DNA of 64,000 nt from Gordonia sp. PP30 (GTDB taxonomy: Bacteria > Actinomycetota > Actinomycetes > Mycobacteriales > Mycobacteriaceae), in contig NZ_CP095864.1 in assembly GCF_023100845.1 (NCBI RefSeq), positions 3,410,001-3,474,000 on the forward strand, in the 5' to 3' direction. Position numbers and translations under genes: made by a program. Positions 25,109 to 33,637 of this stretch are shown here, in pieces. Positions within the stretch are counted from its first letter, which is position 1. The number at the start of each line of letters is the position of its first letter. The notes under the pieces are model-generated. The model was not told the DNA's origin. It saw only the letters and a list, made by a program, of their open reading frames with translations, and searched no databases.

Positions 25109-26557
25109 TCACGCCTTCTTGATCTGGAGGAGCCGGAAGGCGCCCGGGTTGACGACGTCGGCGCCGGTGCGGAAGTGCGCCAGCCAGCCGCGCTGACCGG
25201 TCGGGCGGCCGTTCGCGCCGAACAAGTTCGGCACGTACTCGACGGTGGTGCCGATCCGGTCGGCGATCACATAGTTCGAGAAGTCGCCGAACAGCAGCAC
25301 CTTCGCCTCGTCCGCGACCGCGCCGGCCATTGCCTCGGCGACGTAGTCGGGGCGGCCGAGCAGTTCAGCCTTGCGGCTCTCGGCGAGCTGGCCCCACAGA
25401 GCGCTGCCGCCGTTGGTGTCGAACTGCCGCAACTTGTTGTAGATGGCGCGGTGACCGAGCCACGAACCGTTGGCCGCCCAGCGTGCGGGCAGCGACTCGT
25501 CGAGCTTGTAGACGTCGCCGACGGCGAGGGTCGACACGGCCGCGGTGTCGATGACCGACGGCGCGTTCGCGGCGACCGCGGTGACGACACCCTTCGGCTG
25601 CCCGGTACCCGAACCGGTCACGAAAGCGATCGACTCCATGCGGTCCTTCTCGAACGCGAACATGGTCGCGATCTCCTGCGCGAGGTTCGCGGCATCCTGG
25701 ATGGCCTCGAAGCTCGCCTGGACGAACATCTGGCCCTTGAAGACCGGGATCTCCGGCTGCGCCAGGGTCGGCGAATCGTCGGACACCTGATCGCCCTCGG
25801 CGTCCCACGATCCGGTGACGCCGGCCGACGAGACGCCGTGCCACTTGTCGCCGGTGGCGGTCACGACGCGCGCGAGCTGCCGCACCTGGTTGAAGCTGCC
25901 GTTCGCGGTCAGGATGACGGTCGGGTCGAGCTGGAACGGCACCAGGTAGCCGCCGGCGCTGTCGGTGCCGATCGCCATCGCACGCTGGAGGGCGGCCTGC
26001 TCGTCGCCGGTCAGTGCCGCGACCTGCCCCTGATGGCGGACGATCTTGGTGAACGCCCGCGAGTATTCGGGGCTCGACGACGCGAGGAGCTGCTCGGCCA
26101 TCGCGGTCGAGTCGTCACGCTCGACGAACCGGGCTGCGGCCTCACGCACCTTGTCCGACGCGTACGGCATGCGCTCGATGGCGTCCTCGGCGCGGTGACG
26201 CAGCTCCGACTCGGCTCCCGGGTGACCGAAACGAACGGTGGAGGTGTCCCACGGGTTGCGGAACTTCCCGACGAACGCCGGACCCGCGGACCGGTCGCGG
26301 TCGATGATCTGCGTGCCGTCCTCCCGCGGCTCGCCGCGCTCGGTGGGCGCTTCGGCGGCCGACCGCACCTCGGCCAGTGCCGCGTCGTGTTCCAGGTCCA
26401 GGCGGTGCGCGTGCACCTCGCGGAACTCGTCGAGGAGCTCGGGCACCTTCTGGTGGTCCGCGGGGGTCTTGTCCTTCTTGCCCTTCAGCCGCTCCAGTTC
26501 GTCCTGGATGTCCTTCTCGCGGTTGATGGCCTGCTGGTGGGTGAGTGCGACGGTCAT
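25109..26557 (-). CDS. HK97-fold major capsid protein
   Basis: This 482-residue protein has an N-terminal helical scaffold-like delta domain (about residues 1-125, EKDIQDELERLKGKK) that the adjacent protease would remove. The HK97 fold follows, with typical segments GGYLVPFQLDPTVI, FEAIQDAANLAQEIATMFAF and FVTGSGTGQPKGVV. The ATG at 26557 has GAAGGA upstream, while a GTG two codons earlier is possible. Confidence 0.93.
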   Translation of the reverse strand: MTVALTHQQAINREKDIQDELERLKGKKDKTPADHQKVPELLDEFREVHAHRLDLEHDAALAEVRSAAEAPTERGEPREDGTQIIDRDRSAGPAFVGKFRNPWDTSTVRFGHPGAESELRHRAEDAIERMPYASDKVREAAARFVERDDSTAMAEQLLASSSPEYSRAFTKIVRHQGQVAALTGDEQAALQRAMAIGTDSAGGYLVPFQLDPTVILTANGSFNQVRQLARVVTATGDKWHGVSSAGVTGSWDAEGDQVSDDSPTLAQPEIPVFKGQMFVQASFEAIQDAANLAQEIATMFAFEKDRMESIAFVTGSGTGQPKGVVTAVAANAPSVIDTAAVSTLAVGDVYKLDESLPARWAANGSWLGHRAIYNKLRQFDTNGGSALWGQLAESRKAELLGRPDYVAEAMAGAVADEAKVLLFGDFSNYVIADRIGTTVEYVPNLFGANGRPTGQRGWLAHFRTGADVVNPGAFRLLQIKKA

Positions 26558-26559
26558 GG

Positions 26560-27501
26560 TCACAGTCCTTCCATGGGTGGGGTCGATTCCCGCGTGGTGC
26601 GCACCTCGGCGAGTGCCCGCGCGTACAGCAGGTCAATCTCGGCAGCTCGCACCTTGTCCACCGGGTCGGTGGGCGGGGGTTCGGTGTTGGATTCCGGCTC
26701 GTGCTCGACGTCCTCGGTGGTGTCTCGCGGCGGGTCGGTGTCCTCTTCCGAGTGCTCGACGTCCACCTCGGTGGTGTCTTGCGGCTCGTCGTCGGACGAA
26801 GCTGCCCCGGCGGGGGCGGTCTGGTCCTGCGCGTCTGCGCGGATCAGAAGTTCAGCCAGCGCTCGGCGCTGGGTCGGTTCGTGGAGGCGGGTCGGGTCGA
26901 TCGTCACCGGCTCAGCCGATCGGACGCCAGCGGTGGTGTCGGCGTAGGCCGGCCACACGACCGGACCGACCTCGTCGAGTTTGGCCTCCTGGATGGTGCG
27001 CAGCAGCGGGCCGCGGTCGCCGTCGTCGCGGCGCGTCTCCCATAGCAGCTCGTCGACCTCGTCGGCGGCGACCACTTGCCCGTTGCGGTCTCGCCATTCC
27101 TCGCGGACCACAGTGAAGCGGATCGACATGCCGTCGATCGCGCCTGTCTCCAGGGCTTCCTGGATGAGGTCGATCAGCATGTGCTTACCGAGGCGGGCTT
27201 CGACGTCGAGGCCGCGGTCGTCTTCGCTGATGGTGGTGATGGTGCCGATCGGCACCGACCCGATCAGCGGGTGCCGGCCGTGGTCGAACTGGAATTTCGG
27301 GGTGCGCTCGCGGAGGGTCTTGCGGAACGCGCCCGGCGCGAACTGCTCGTCGAAGCGACCCTCCCACGAATCGATTCGGGTCGGCCGGTTGAAGACTGCA
27401 CCGTACCCGCGGAAGGTGCGGCCGTCGCCGTGGCCGTCGTCGTCGCCGCTCGTGAAGGGCACCGACCGGCACAGGTCAGATCGCTGGTGAGGCTTCGTCA
27501 T
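26560..27501 (-). CDS. HK97-family prohead protease
   Basis: This 313-residue protein has a serine-protease core in residues 1-200. The likely catalytic histidine is H74 (FDHGRHPLIGSV) and the likely serine S126 (GMSIRF). The C-terminal third is acidic and rich in D, E, T and P, and may act as an internal scaffold or inhibitor. It lies between portal and capsid genes and overlaps the portal gene by 26 bases. Confidence 0.9.
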   Translation of the reverse strand: MTKPHQRSDLCRSVPFTSGDDDGHGDGRTFRGYGAVFNRPTRIDSWEGRFDEQFAPGAFRKTLRERTPKFQFDHGRHPLIGSVPIGTITTISEDDRGLDVEARLGKHMLIDLIQEALETGAIDGMSIRFTVVREEWRDRNGQVVAADEVDELLWETRRDDGDRGPLLRTIQEAKLDEVGPVVWPAYADTTAGVRSAEPVTIDPTRLHEPTQRRALAELLIRADAQDQTAPAGAASSDDEPQDTTEVDVEHSEEDTDPPRDTTEDVEHEPESNTEPPPTDPVDKVRAAEIDLLYARALAEVRTTRESTPPMEGL

Positions 27502-29047
27502 GAGGGCCCTCCTCGCTGGGCGGCTGGTGTGGCGCGTTCGGGTTCTGGACGGTCACGGGCAGGAGCCCAAGGTGCTTCAGGTCGGCGGGCAGACCGGCGG
27601 TGTCACGCGAATCGTCGGGGTCGAATCCCGAGCGGACGAGAATGCCCGCGGCGTTCGCGCGCTTGGCGACCTCATCCGGATCCGACCCGCGATTGGAGCC
27701 GTCGGCGCCAGGTGCGGTGAGCTGAACGCTCATCAGGCCCGAATGCTGGAGCATTCGGAAGTCGCCGGCATCCACGGCCTTCACGACCGAGTCCGGCACG
27801 TAGCCCGCGGTGATCAAGTTCGAGATGGTCTCGGCGCGCGTCTTCTGGATTTCGGCGGCGTCCTTCTCGTCTTCGCGCAGGAAAGGCACATCAGCGGCGT
27901 CGTACCAGAGCCGCGTGTCCGGGCCGGGTGGCGGTGCCGCATGCTCCAGGCACGACGCTAAGTTCTGCCAGAGCGGGTGCGCGGTCCCGTCGGCCAGCCT
28001 GCGCCGCGCCTGCCCGTAGTTGCTGTAGGTCGCCGCGGCAAGACCTTCGGACAGACCGACGATCACCGGAGGCACCCCGGCGGCCGCGGCGATCCGGGTC
28101 TCCCCTCCGCCGCGCACATTCTTGAAGTCGATATCCCGCAGGTTCGCGCCGACCAGGGTCACGTCGGCGCCCGGATACAAGTTGAGGGTCTTCCACGCGT
28201 TGTCCACGCCGGCAGCGGTGTCTTCGAGGAGCTCGGCGAACTTCTTGATTTTCTCCATGCTCGCGAGCGGATCGTGCTTGACGACCATGTTCGGGGTCGC
28301 TGCATTGTCGAAGAACTTCCGCTGGTGCTTGGTCATCGACTCGTCGGCCTGGATCTCCCGGATGATCGGCGTCAGCCACGACATGCCGGTGAACCTGGCG
28401 AGCGGATCGGGAATCGGTGCGTAGTGCACGACCTCGTCGGCGAGGAAGAACGCCGGATCAGATCCACACCCGATCCCGCCCTCGGTGTAGATGTAGCCGA
28501 CCTTCTTCCAACCGACCTGCCCGCCACGATTCGTCAACGCCCGTCCCGTGCGTTCGCTGGCGCTCATGAATCGGGGCATACCGACGACCTCGACCCAGTC
28601 CGGTCGCAATCGAACCAGTTCGTCGTGGTCGCGCACCCAGAAGGAGTTGCCCTGCAGGTCAGCATCCTGGATCATCCTCGACAGCATGTCCTGGGTCGTA
28701 CCGCCATTCCACGGACGCTCCAGGATTCGCAGCGCCGGGGTGCCGAACAAGTCGGCGGGCCGGTTGTCCCGCAGTCGCTGGTAGGTGAACCGCACCGACG
28801 AGAACACGAGCTGCCTGACGAGCATGCACGCGAACACGACGCCGTTCGCGGCGTACGCGTTGCGCGCCATCCCCTCGAACGTCGCAGGCGGTCGTTCGGT
28901 CGCCTCGCCCGACATCGTCTGCTGCAGCGCCGGCTGCATGTACCCCGAGTTCAGCGCCGACTGATTGAGGAGCTTGACGTACTCGTCGAGGTTCATTCCC
29001 GACCGCTCCGGTCGGCGGCCACCGGCGATCCGGTCGAGCAGGTTCAC
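27476..29047 (-). CDS. portal protein
   Basis: This 523-residue portal protein forms the ring through which DNA enters and leaves the head. Family features include the stem-region sequence WLTPIIREIQADESMTKHQ and the following FFDNAATPNMVV, and the proline-rich C-terminus is typical. Its GTG overlaps the stop of the small membrane gene upstream (GTGA). Position between terminase and protease supports the call. Confidence 0.92.
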   Translation of the reverse strand: MNLLDRIAGGRRPERSGMNLDEYVKLLNQSALNSGYMQPALQQTMSGEATERPPATFEGMARNAYAANGVVFACMLVRQLVFSSVRFTYQRLRDNRPADLFGTPALRILERPWNGGTTQDMLSRMIQDADLQGNSFWVRDHDELVRLRPDWVEVVGMPRFMSASERTGRALTNRGGQVGWKKVGYIYTEGGIGCGSDPAFFLADEVVHYAPIPDPLARFTGMSWLTPIIREIQADESMTKHQRKFFDNAATPNMVVKHDPLASMEKIKKFAELLEDTAAGVDNAWKTLNLYPGADVTLVGANLRDIDFKNVRGGGETRIAAAAGVPPVIVGLSEGLAAATYSNYGQARRRLADGTAHPLWQNLASCLEHAAPPPGPDTRLWYDAADVPFLREDEKDAAEIQKTRAETISNLITAGYVPDSVVKAVDAGDFRMLQHSGLMSVQLTAPGADGSNRGSDPDEVAKRANAAGILVRSGFDPDDSRDTAGLPADLKHLGLLPVTVQNPNAPHQPPSEEGPHDEASPAI

Positions 29048-29202
29048 TCGCGCACCTTCGGGTCATACAGCAGCCCGGCCACAGCCATCGCCAGCACGCC
29101 AGCTACCAGCAGCGCGACGCCCACCGACCACAGGACCGCCGATCCAGCGACCACCGACACAGCGCCGGCGACCGCGAGAACCATCACGAGGATCCGCATC
29201 AT
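29044..29202 (-). CDS. small membrane protein
   Basis: This 52-residue protein has two hydrophobic segments (about residues 2-22 and 25-44) and a short charged end. Its ATG overlaps the terminase stop (ATGA) and its stop overlaps the portal start (GTGA), so it is embedded in the packaging operon. Function unknown. Confidence 0.65.
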   Translation of the reverse strand: MMRILVMVLAVAGAVSVVAGSAVLWSVGVALLVAGVLAMAVAGLLYDPKVRE

Positions 29203-30677
29203 GAGTAGAACCCCCAGACTTCCGCTTCTTCCGGCTCGCCGCCGTGAGTGATCAGTGCGTTCACGGCGAGGCACGCCGCGATCAGGACGGTGATCTCGTT
29301 CTTCCAGTCCAGCACCCGAAGATCGGCGCGGACCTTCCACCGAGCCACCATCACGGCGGCCGTCAGATCCTCGTTCCCGAGGTGCTTCATCTTCGATTCG
29401 GTCAGGTAGTCGGAGAACTGCGCGTAGGCGTCCGCGAGGCGAACCGACGACAGCACATCAAGGAGGTCGTCGTCGAGGTCCAGCTCCATCGCGCCGGCCG
29501 TCCGCGTATGCGCGGCCACCGCAACGGGAGACCACCGTTCGACGACCTGACCCAGCCGCGGCCCGATCCACGCCGTACCGCGCATCGACGTGAAGTGCTG
29601 CCCTTCCTCGGCCGGCACCACGTCGAGCAGGATCCCGCCATCCTGAAGCCGGATCGCGGCGACGATCGCCGACTTCGACCGGTCGATGTTCGTGTGCACG
29701 CCGAACGCGACCGTCTCGGTTTGCTCGACGTCACCGGCGAGCGCGTCCGACCACAGCTCCGGGTCGAACGCGTCGCCGTCGCAAATCTCCGGCCATATCC
29801 CGCGCGCCTCACGATTCCACGAGTCGTCATCCGGGATGTTCTCCCGCATGCGCAGCATCGCCTCGATCGGCGTTCGCCGCGGGTGCGACGGATTCATGAT
29901 CGGCCACTGCGACTGATCGTCCGGGTCCGAATCCGGGTCCGCCGAGAACTCGACATAGAGCGCGTCCGAGGTGTGCCCGTCGATCGCCTTGCGGCGCTTC
30001 GCCGTGAACGCCTCACCATCATCGATCGGCCGCGGCGGCGTCCCCATGAAGAACACCAGACCGCCATGCGGGTTCCGGGCCGCGTTCGCCGCCGGCACCA
30101 TGTCCTCCAGCGCCCGCAGGCTCAGGATTTGCGCCTCGTCGAAGAACAACGCGTCGACCGCATCCATGCCGCGCCCGAAGCCCTGTTCCCTGGCGCCGAA
30201 CATGATGATCGACCCGTTCACGAACCGGATCTCCTGCTCACCGTTCGCCGTCCGAATCCCATTCGGAGCAATGTGGGGTTCCAGCTTCCGCCGCCGCACC
30301 AGCGCCTGCATCGATCGGAACGTATTCGTCGTCGTCCGATTGTGATGCGATGTCCACACCGCACGGAACCCCGGCAACTCCAGGCACAGCCCGATCGCCA
30401 ACGCGCCAGCCGTGTACGTCTTGCCTGTCTGCCGGCAGATCGACCACGTGTTACCGCCGACCGTCGCCGCGAACTTCCCATCCGCGCGACACCCCAGCGA
30501 CACCGTCCCCAAGCCGCGCTGCCACTGATCGAGCGACAGGCCCGCGTCCTGCAAGCGCCGGTAGATGCGCGGGAACAAGCTCGTCGTGATCCCGCCCGGG
30601 ATGATCAGATGACGCGCGACCTCCGACAGCTTCGGATCATCAGATCGCGTCAGCGTCGAAGACGTCATCGCTCTCAT
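29199..30677 (-). CDS. terL: terminase large subunit
   Basis: This 492-residue packaging motor has an ATPase with Walker A-like CRQTGKT at 81-87 and Walker B FFDEAQ at 178-183. A C-terminal nuclease domain follows, with acidic positions around FGVHTNIDRSKSA. It pumps DNA through the portal and cuts it at the packaging site. The ATG at 30677 overlaps the small subunit gene by 38 bases; an ATG at 30668 is the alternative start. Confidence 0.93.
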   Translation of the reverse strand: MRAMTSSTLTRSDDPKLSEVARHLIIPGGITTSLFPRIYRRLQDAGLSLDQWQRGLGTVSLGCRADGKFAATVGGNTWSICRQTGKTYTAGALAIGLCLELPGFRAVWTSHHNRTTTNTFRSMQALVRRRKLEPHIAPNGIRTANGEQEIRFVNGSIIMFGAREQGFGRGMDAVDALFFDEAQILSLRALEDMVPAANAARNPHGGLVFFMGTPPRPIDDGEAFTAKRRKAIDGHTSDALYVEFSADPDSDPDDQSQWPIMNPSHPRRTPIEAMLRMRENIPDDDSWNREARGIWPEICDGDAFDPELWSDALAGDVEQTETVAFGVHTNIDRSKSAIVAAIRLQDGGILLDVVPAEEGQHFTSMRGTAWIGPRLGQVVERWSPVAVAAHTRTAGAMELDLDDDLLDVLSSVRLADAYAQFSDYLTESKMKHLGNEDLTAAVMVARWKVRADLRVLDWKNEITVLIAACLAVNALITHGGEPEEAEVWGFYS

Positions 30678-31011
30678 CGGTCATCGCCGACACCACCAAC
30701 AGCTCATGATCAGGCGCCACATCCCGCAGCGCCGACTCCAGCAGCCGGATGCGCGCCGACAAATCCACACCCTCGGACTCGCGCGCGTCCAACGCTTCCA
30801 GATCCGACGCGATGTCTCCGAGACGCTTCGTCAGGGCCGCCAGATCTCTCGGCGGACACTCCGCCGACGTCACTGCCCGCGCCACCCGATCACGCATCGA
30901 CACCAGCAACGCACGGCGGTCCTTCTTCGCAGCCTGCGCCACCGTGAGCGCCCGCGGCTTCGCCTTCTCGTCGGGCTTCACCGCACGCAGCGGATTCGAC
31001 TTCGACGCCAT
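30640..31011 (-). CDS. terminase small subunit
   Basis: This 123-residue protein is basic at the N-terminus (KSNPLRAVKPDEKAKPRAL) and helical in the rest (DLAALTKRLGDIASDLEAL). Its position before the large subunit and a GAGG close to the start support the call. It recognises the packaging site on phage DNA. Confidence 0.8.
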   Translation of the reverse strand: MASKSNPLRAVKPDEKAKPRALTVAQAAKKDRRALLVSMRDRVARAVTSAECPPRDLAALTKRLGDIASDLEALDARESEGVDLSARIRLLESALRDVAPDHELLVVSAMTDESDDVFDADAI

Positions 31012-31132
31012 CGAACCTCACCCCTTCGCGAGTGGAAAAGCGGAAACCGTTTGGAAAAAGCCGGAGAGAGACAGAGCGCTGTCCCCCTGGTGAGTGCCGG
31101 CCCCCCGCGTCTTCGACCGGACCCCTACCCCC
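31012..31132. other. intergenic region, candidate cos/packaging site
   Basis: This 121-base gap between the HNH and small terminase genes has A-rich patches (GGAAAAGCGG, TTTGGAAAAAGCC) followed by C-runs, unlike the surrounding coding DNA. The usual place of cos in phages with an HNH beside terS is here. No end sequence can be fixed from the integrated form. Confidence 0.4.
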
Positions 31133-31396
31133 CTACCATCGGCGGGTGTGGGGTTGGGGTCGCCTTCGTCTGCGGGAGGGGGCGCCGCGGTTGCAGAGCT
31201 GGTGTTCGGGGCCGGTGTAGCGGTTGCGGTCGTGGTCGTCGTGGCCGAGGTCCCAGGGTTCTCCGGGTTGGATCGGTTGGTGGCAGCGGTGGCAGTTGAC
31301 TTCGCCTCGTGCGACCGCGGGCGCCCAGTGTGCGCGGAGTTTCTTGTGGGCGAGTCCGTAGCCGCGGGCTTCGCGGTCGTTACGGGGGTTACGCAT
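31133..31396 (-). CDS. HNH endonuclease of the packaging module
   Basis: This 87-residue protein has a CHRC pair, then LGHDDHDRNRYTGPEHQLCN, the histidine-asparagine-histidine core of HNH nucleases. Small HNH proteins beside the terminase genes are needed for cos cleavage in many siphoviruses. The ATG at 31396 overlaps the upstream stop; an ATG at 31438 would add 14 residues. Confidence 0.85.
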   Translation of the reverse strand: MRNPRNDREARGYGLAHKKLRAHWAPAVARGEVNCHRCHQPIQPGEPWDLGHDDHDRNRYTGPEHQLCNRGAPSRRRRRPQPHTRRW

Positions 31397-31592
31397 GGGC
31401 GTATGGCCGGCCGGGGATGGTGCCGAGCCGGAGGTCATCGAGGTCGAGTGTGTAGCGGGGGACGCCGATGAGGTCGGTGATCGAGTCGAGCGTGGCTTGT
31501 GCGGCCCATGCGGCGTGTCGGCCGGGTGCGGTGGCTTCGATGATGGCGCCGCAGTCTCCGGGCCAGGTGGTCGGGTCGTCGAGGTCGTACAT
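31389..31592 (-). CDS. small phage protein, unknown function
   Basis: This 67-residue protein begins MYDLDDPTTWPGDCGAIIEA and lies directly before the HNH gene, with overlapping ends. No recognised family. Confidence 0.6.
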   Translation of the reverse strand: MYDLDDPTTWPGDCGAIIEATAPGRHAAWAAQATLDSITDLIGVPRYTLDLDDLRLGTIPGRPYAHA

Positions 31593-31595
31593 CGG

Positions 31596-31679
31596 TCACC
31601 GCCTCGTGTGGTTGTGCATGGGTGTGTAGCGCAGCAGCTCGCGGGCCTGGTCGATCAGCCATGCGGCGAGGGAGGTCAT
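31596..31679 (-). CDS. very small ORF in the overlap chain
   Basis: This 27-codon frame starts at an ATG sharing its A with the previous TGA (TGATG) and ends three bases before the next start. It is amphipathic (SLAAWLIDQARELLRY). The call rests on the coupled arrangement. Confidence 0.45.
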   Translation of the reverse strand: MTSLAAWLIDQARELLRYTPMHNHTRR

Positions 31680-31948
31680 CAGCAGCTCATGCAGTAGTCG
31701 GAGGATGGGAGGCCGTCGCAGACGATCTCGCCGGACACTGGGCAGATCGGGTTGGTGATGTCGCCGGGCAGTGCGGTCTGGTCGGCGATCTCGCGGGCGA
31801 CGGCTCGCTTTTCGCGGGCGCGGGCTTGGCGGCGTTCCTGGCGTTGGGGGCGTTCGCTGCGTTGGGTGCCGCGTGCGCAGCCGGAGCAGCATCCGAAGTC
31901 GCCGCCGGAGTTGGCGGCGAGCATGGGTGCTGAGAGCCGGACGGTCAT
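31679..31948 (-). CDS. cysteine-rich small protein
   Basis: This 89-residue protein has Cys pairs CCSGC near residues 19-23 and, at the end, CPVSGEIVC and YCMSC, which suggest bound zinc. A basic helical stretch separates them. It is chained by overlaps to its neighbours. Confidence 0.6.
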   Translation of the reverse strand: MTVRLSAPMLAANSGGDFGCCSGCARGTQRSERPQRQERRQARAREKRAVAREIADQTALPGDITNPICPVSGEIVCDGLPSSDYCMSC

Positions 31949-32181
31949 CGGCCGAGTCCGATCAGGCGGAAGGGGTCGAGTCCGCGGGGCGTGACGCGGG
32001 CGAGGTGGCCGGCGACGACGGCGATCCCGCCGAGGATGACCGCGTTGGCTGCGGGGTGGTGGGCGCGTGCCCGGTCGCAGGCGGCGGACATGGTGTGTTC
32101 GGGGTGGCCGGTGCGGATGGCGTGGACGTCGATGATGGTGACGACGGCGGCGACAGCGGCCCAGCCATGTACACCGTGCAT
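31945..32181 (-). CDS. membrane protein, DUF7427-like
   Basis: This 78-residue protein has two hydrophobic segments (WAAVAAVVTIIDVHAI and NAVILGGIAVVAGHLARV). Similar small membrane proteins are common in phages of Gordonia and relatives (DUF7427 type, from memory). It overlaps the next gene by four bases and is the first gene after a 319-base gap, so a promoter probably lies upstream. Confidence 0.6.
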   Translation of the reverse strand: MHGVHGWAAVAAVVTIIDVHAIRTGHPEHTMSAACDRARAHHPAANAVILGGIAVVAGHLARVTPRGLDPFRLIGLGR

Positions 32182-32500
32182 GTCGTCCTCCTCGCGGAGT
32201 GGTTGGTGGCCCCGGCGTCGTCTTGGCCTTGTGAGGTCGTGCGCTGGCTGGCGCGGGTGGCGACGTCGGGGCGGCCCGCACCATCAGGTGCGGGGGTTCG
32301 GCGGATGGGCGCAGCCGTCGCCTCGCGCGTCCTATCAGGCGGTCTTGGGCGGGCTTTGCGGGGAGAACCGATGACGCACGGAAGACCCGCTTTCACGCCC
32401 CGCCGAAATGAGTACAGCCACACCCGGCTTCGGGCATGGCTGTACTAACGACGATCACGTTACCAGCGTCAGCACCGGACGCAAGTGGACACGCCGAGCG
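32182..32500. other. gap without a supported gene
   Basis: There is no convincing gene in these 319 bases. They hold a strong hairpin (32412-32445) and probably a minus-strand promoter for the packaging block, though I cannot pick out convincing -35/-10 boxes. Open frames crossing the gap are shadows with unusual composition. Confidence 0.5.
32412..32445. terminator. hairpin between early and late blocks
   Basis: A 9-bp outer stem GTACAGCCA/TGGCTGTAC contains a second stem CCCG/CGGG around GCTT. On the minus strand it lies 56 bases after the stop at 32501, as a terminator of the early operon would. There is no T-run, which is common in high-GC bacteria. Confidence 0.6.
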
Positions 32501-33274
32501 TCACGCGGACTCTCCGGCAGCTTGCCGGATCACTGCTTCCAGGAGCAGAAATCGCTCGGGCGGCCAGTGCTCGCGGCAGGCCAGGCAGTCCGCGCCCCGC
32601 TGGTAGTCGACAGTCAGGGCGGGCTGCCGCACCCACTCCCCTGTCTCGTCCGGCCGGTACACGGTGGACTCTCCGCACTCGGGGCAGGCCGCGGAGATGG
32701 TGAGGCGGCGTGGCGGGTCGAAGAGCTGGTCGATCTCCTTGGCCCAATCCTCGCAGCGGCCGGCGATGGTGAGGATCGCGGGCACGTCCTGGGGTCTCCA
32801 CGCGCGATCGGCGAGCGCGTGGAGCACTGCGACCGGGGCTAGGCATGGCGTCTGCCACGAGATGGCCCACTCGCGGACATGCGTGATGATCTTCGCCCGC
32901 AGGTCCACGCCGTCGACCCAGATCGGCGGGTGCGGCGTGTCGGTGTGTCCGCCGCGGCCGAGTCGGGGCCGGGTGAGGGCGGCGTCGAGCTGCTCGTAGC
33001 GGCTGGGGGTCCACGATGTGGAGGTGGTGGCGGCGGTGACCGCTTCCTCGTGGCGGCGCTGCAGGTCGGCGAGCACCGCGGTGTGGTCGCCGGGCTGGGC
33101 GAGGATTGTCGCGCGTCGGCGCTGGTAGTCGGCGTCGAGGTCGGCGAGGATGTCGACGCTGGGGTCGCGGTCGACGGTGAGTCGCTGTCGGCCGGCGAGG
33201 TGGTGGACGGCGTCGGAGAGTTGGCGGCGGGCGGCGGGGAGTTGGTGGTCGAGGGTGCTGTCGGGTGTGGTCAC
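32501..33274 (-). CDS. DUF7341-like phage protein with zinc ribbon
   Basis: This 257-residue protein has a helical N-terminal region (QRRRATILAQ), a central HVREWAISWQTP, and a C-terminal zinc ribbon (CPEC, then CLAC). Related proteins with this C-terminal ribbon occur near the end of the early region of actinophages (DUF7341 type, from memory). Its GTG overlaps the preceding tiny ORF (GTGA). It may bind DNA. Confidence 0.65.
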   Translation of the reverse strand: MTTPDSTLDHQLPAARRQLSDAVHHLAGRQRLTVDRDPSVDILADLDADYQRRRATILAQPGDHTAVLADLQRRHEEAVTAATTSTSWTPSRYEQLDAALTRPRLGRGGHTDTPHPPIWVDGVDLRAKIITHVREWAISWQTPCLAPVAVLHALADRAWRPQDVPAILTIAGRCEDWAKEIDQLFDPPRRLTISAACPECGESTVYRPDETGEWVRQPALTVDYQRGADCLACREHWPPERFLLLEAVIRQAAGESA

Positions 33275-33354
33275 GCCGGGTCCTCTCTGTCGATGATGGC
33301 GTCGGCGATCGCGTGATACGGGTCGCCTGTGGTCTGACGGTCTCGTGTGGTCAT
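33271..33354 (-). CDS. very small ORF coupled to the DUF7341-like gene
   Basis: This 27-codon frame from an ATG (TTRDRQTTGDPYHAIADAII) ends in a TGA overlapping the next GTG. It may be a real micro-protein or a coupling leader. Confidence 0.45.
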   Translation of the reverse strand: MTTRDRQTTGDPYHAIADAIIDREDPA

Positions 33355-33379
33355 GGGGTGTCCTGTCGGGGGCGGGCGC

Positions 33380-33385
33380 TACCGT
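33380..33385 (+). promoter_or_regulatory. leaderless -10 box of the second zinc-ribbon gene
   Basis: TACCGT fits TANNNT and lies six bases before the ATG at 33392, the same geometry as at 20970-20982. Confidence 0.55.
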
Positions 33386-33391
33386 GCGCGC

Positions 33392-33631
33392 ATGGCTCGG
33401 TCATCGTGGTCGTGGTATCGGCCCGGGCTGGTGGAGCTGCCGCGCGGCGGGTGGGTCTCGACGATCCCGCTGGTGTGCCCGGCGTGCGGCCTCGACTGGT
33501 CCGATTTCGGCACGCGGACGGTCCGCGGGCAGGTGTACCGCGGGTGGGGTGCGCCACCGGTGATGGGCGCACACGCGACCGTGTACTACACCTGCGAGTC
33601 GTGCGGGCACCACGTCTACTGTCGAGACTGA
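33392..33631 (+). CDS. lone plus-strand zinc-ribbon protein
   Basis: This 79-residue protein has two CxxC pairs, CPAC near residues 26-29 and CESC near 70-73, with a tryptophan- and arginine-rich start. It is read against the early operon and ends six bases before the stop of the MmcB-like gene. It has its own leaderless promoter. The zinc pattern is the main evidence that it is real, and that the minus-strand frame over the same bases is a shadow. Confidence 0.65.
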   Translation: MARSSWSWYRPGLVELPRGGWVSTIPLVCPACGLDWSDFGTRTVRGQVYRGWGAPPVMGAHATVYYTCESCGHHVYCRD

Positions 33632-33637
33632 CCGCGC

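Noticed and set aside
24869..26947. A 692-residue plus-strand open frame
   Set aside because: It lies opposite the capsid and protease genes and has the arginine/leucine-rich composition of a shadow frame.
31962..32423. A 153-residue minus-strand open frame across the gap before the membrane gene
   Set aside because: Its composition is dominated by Pro, Thr, Ser and Arg, it overlaps the coupled membrane gene in another frame, and it begins in the hairpin.
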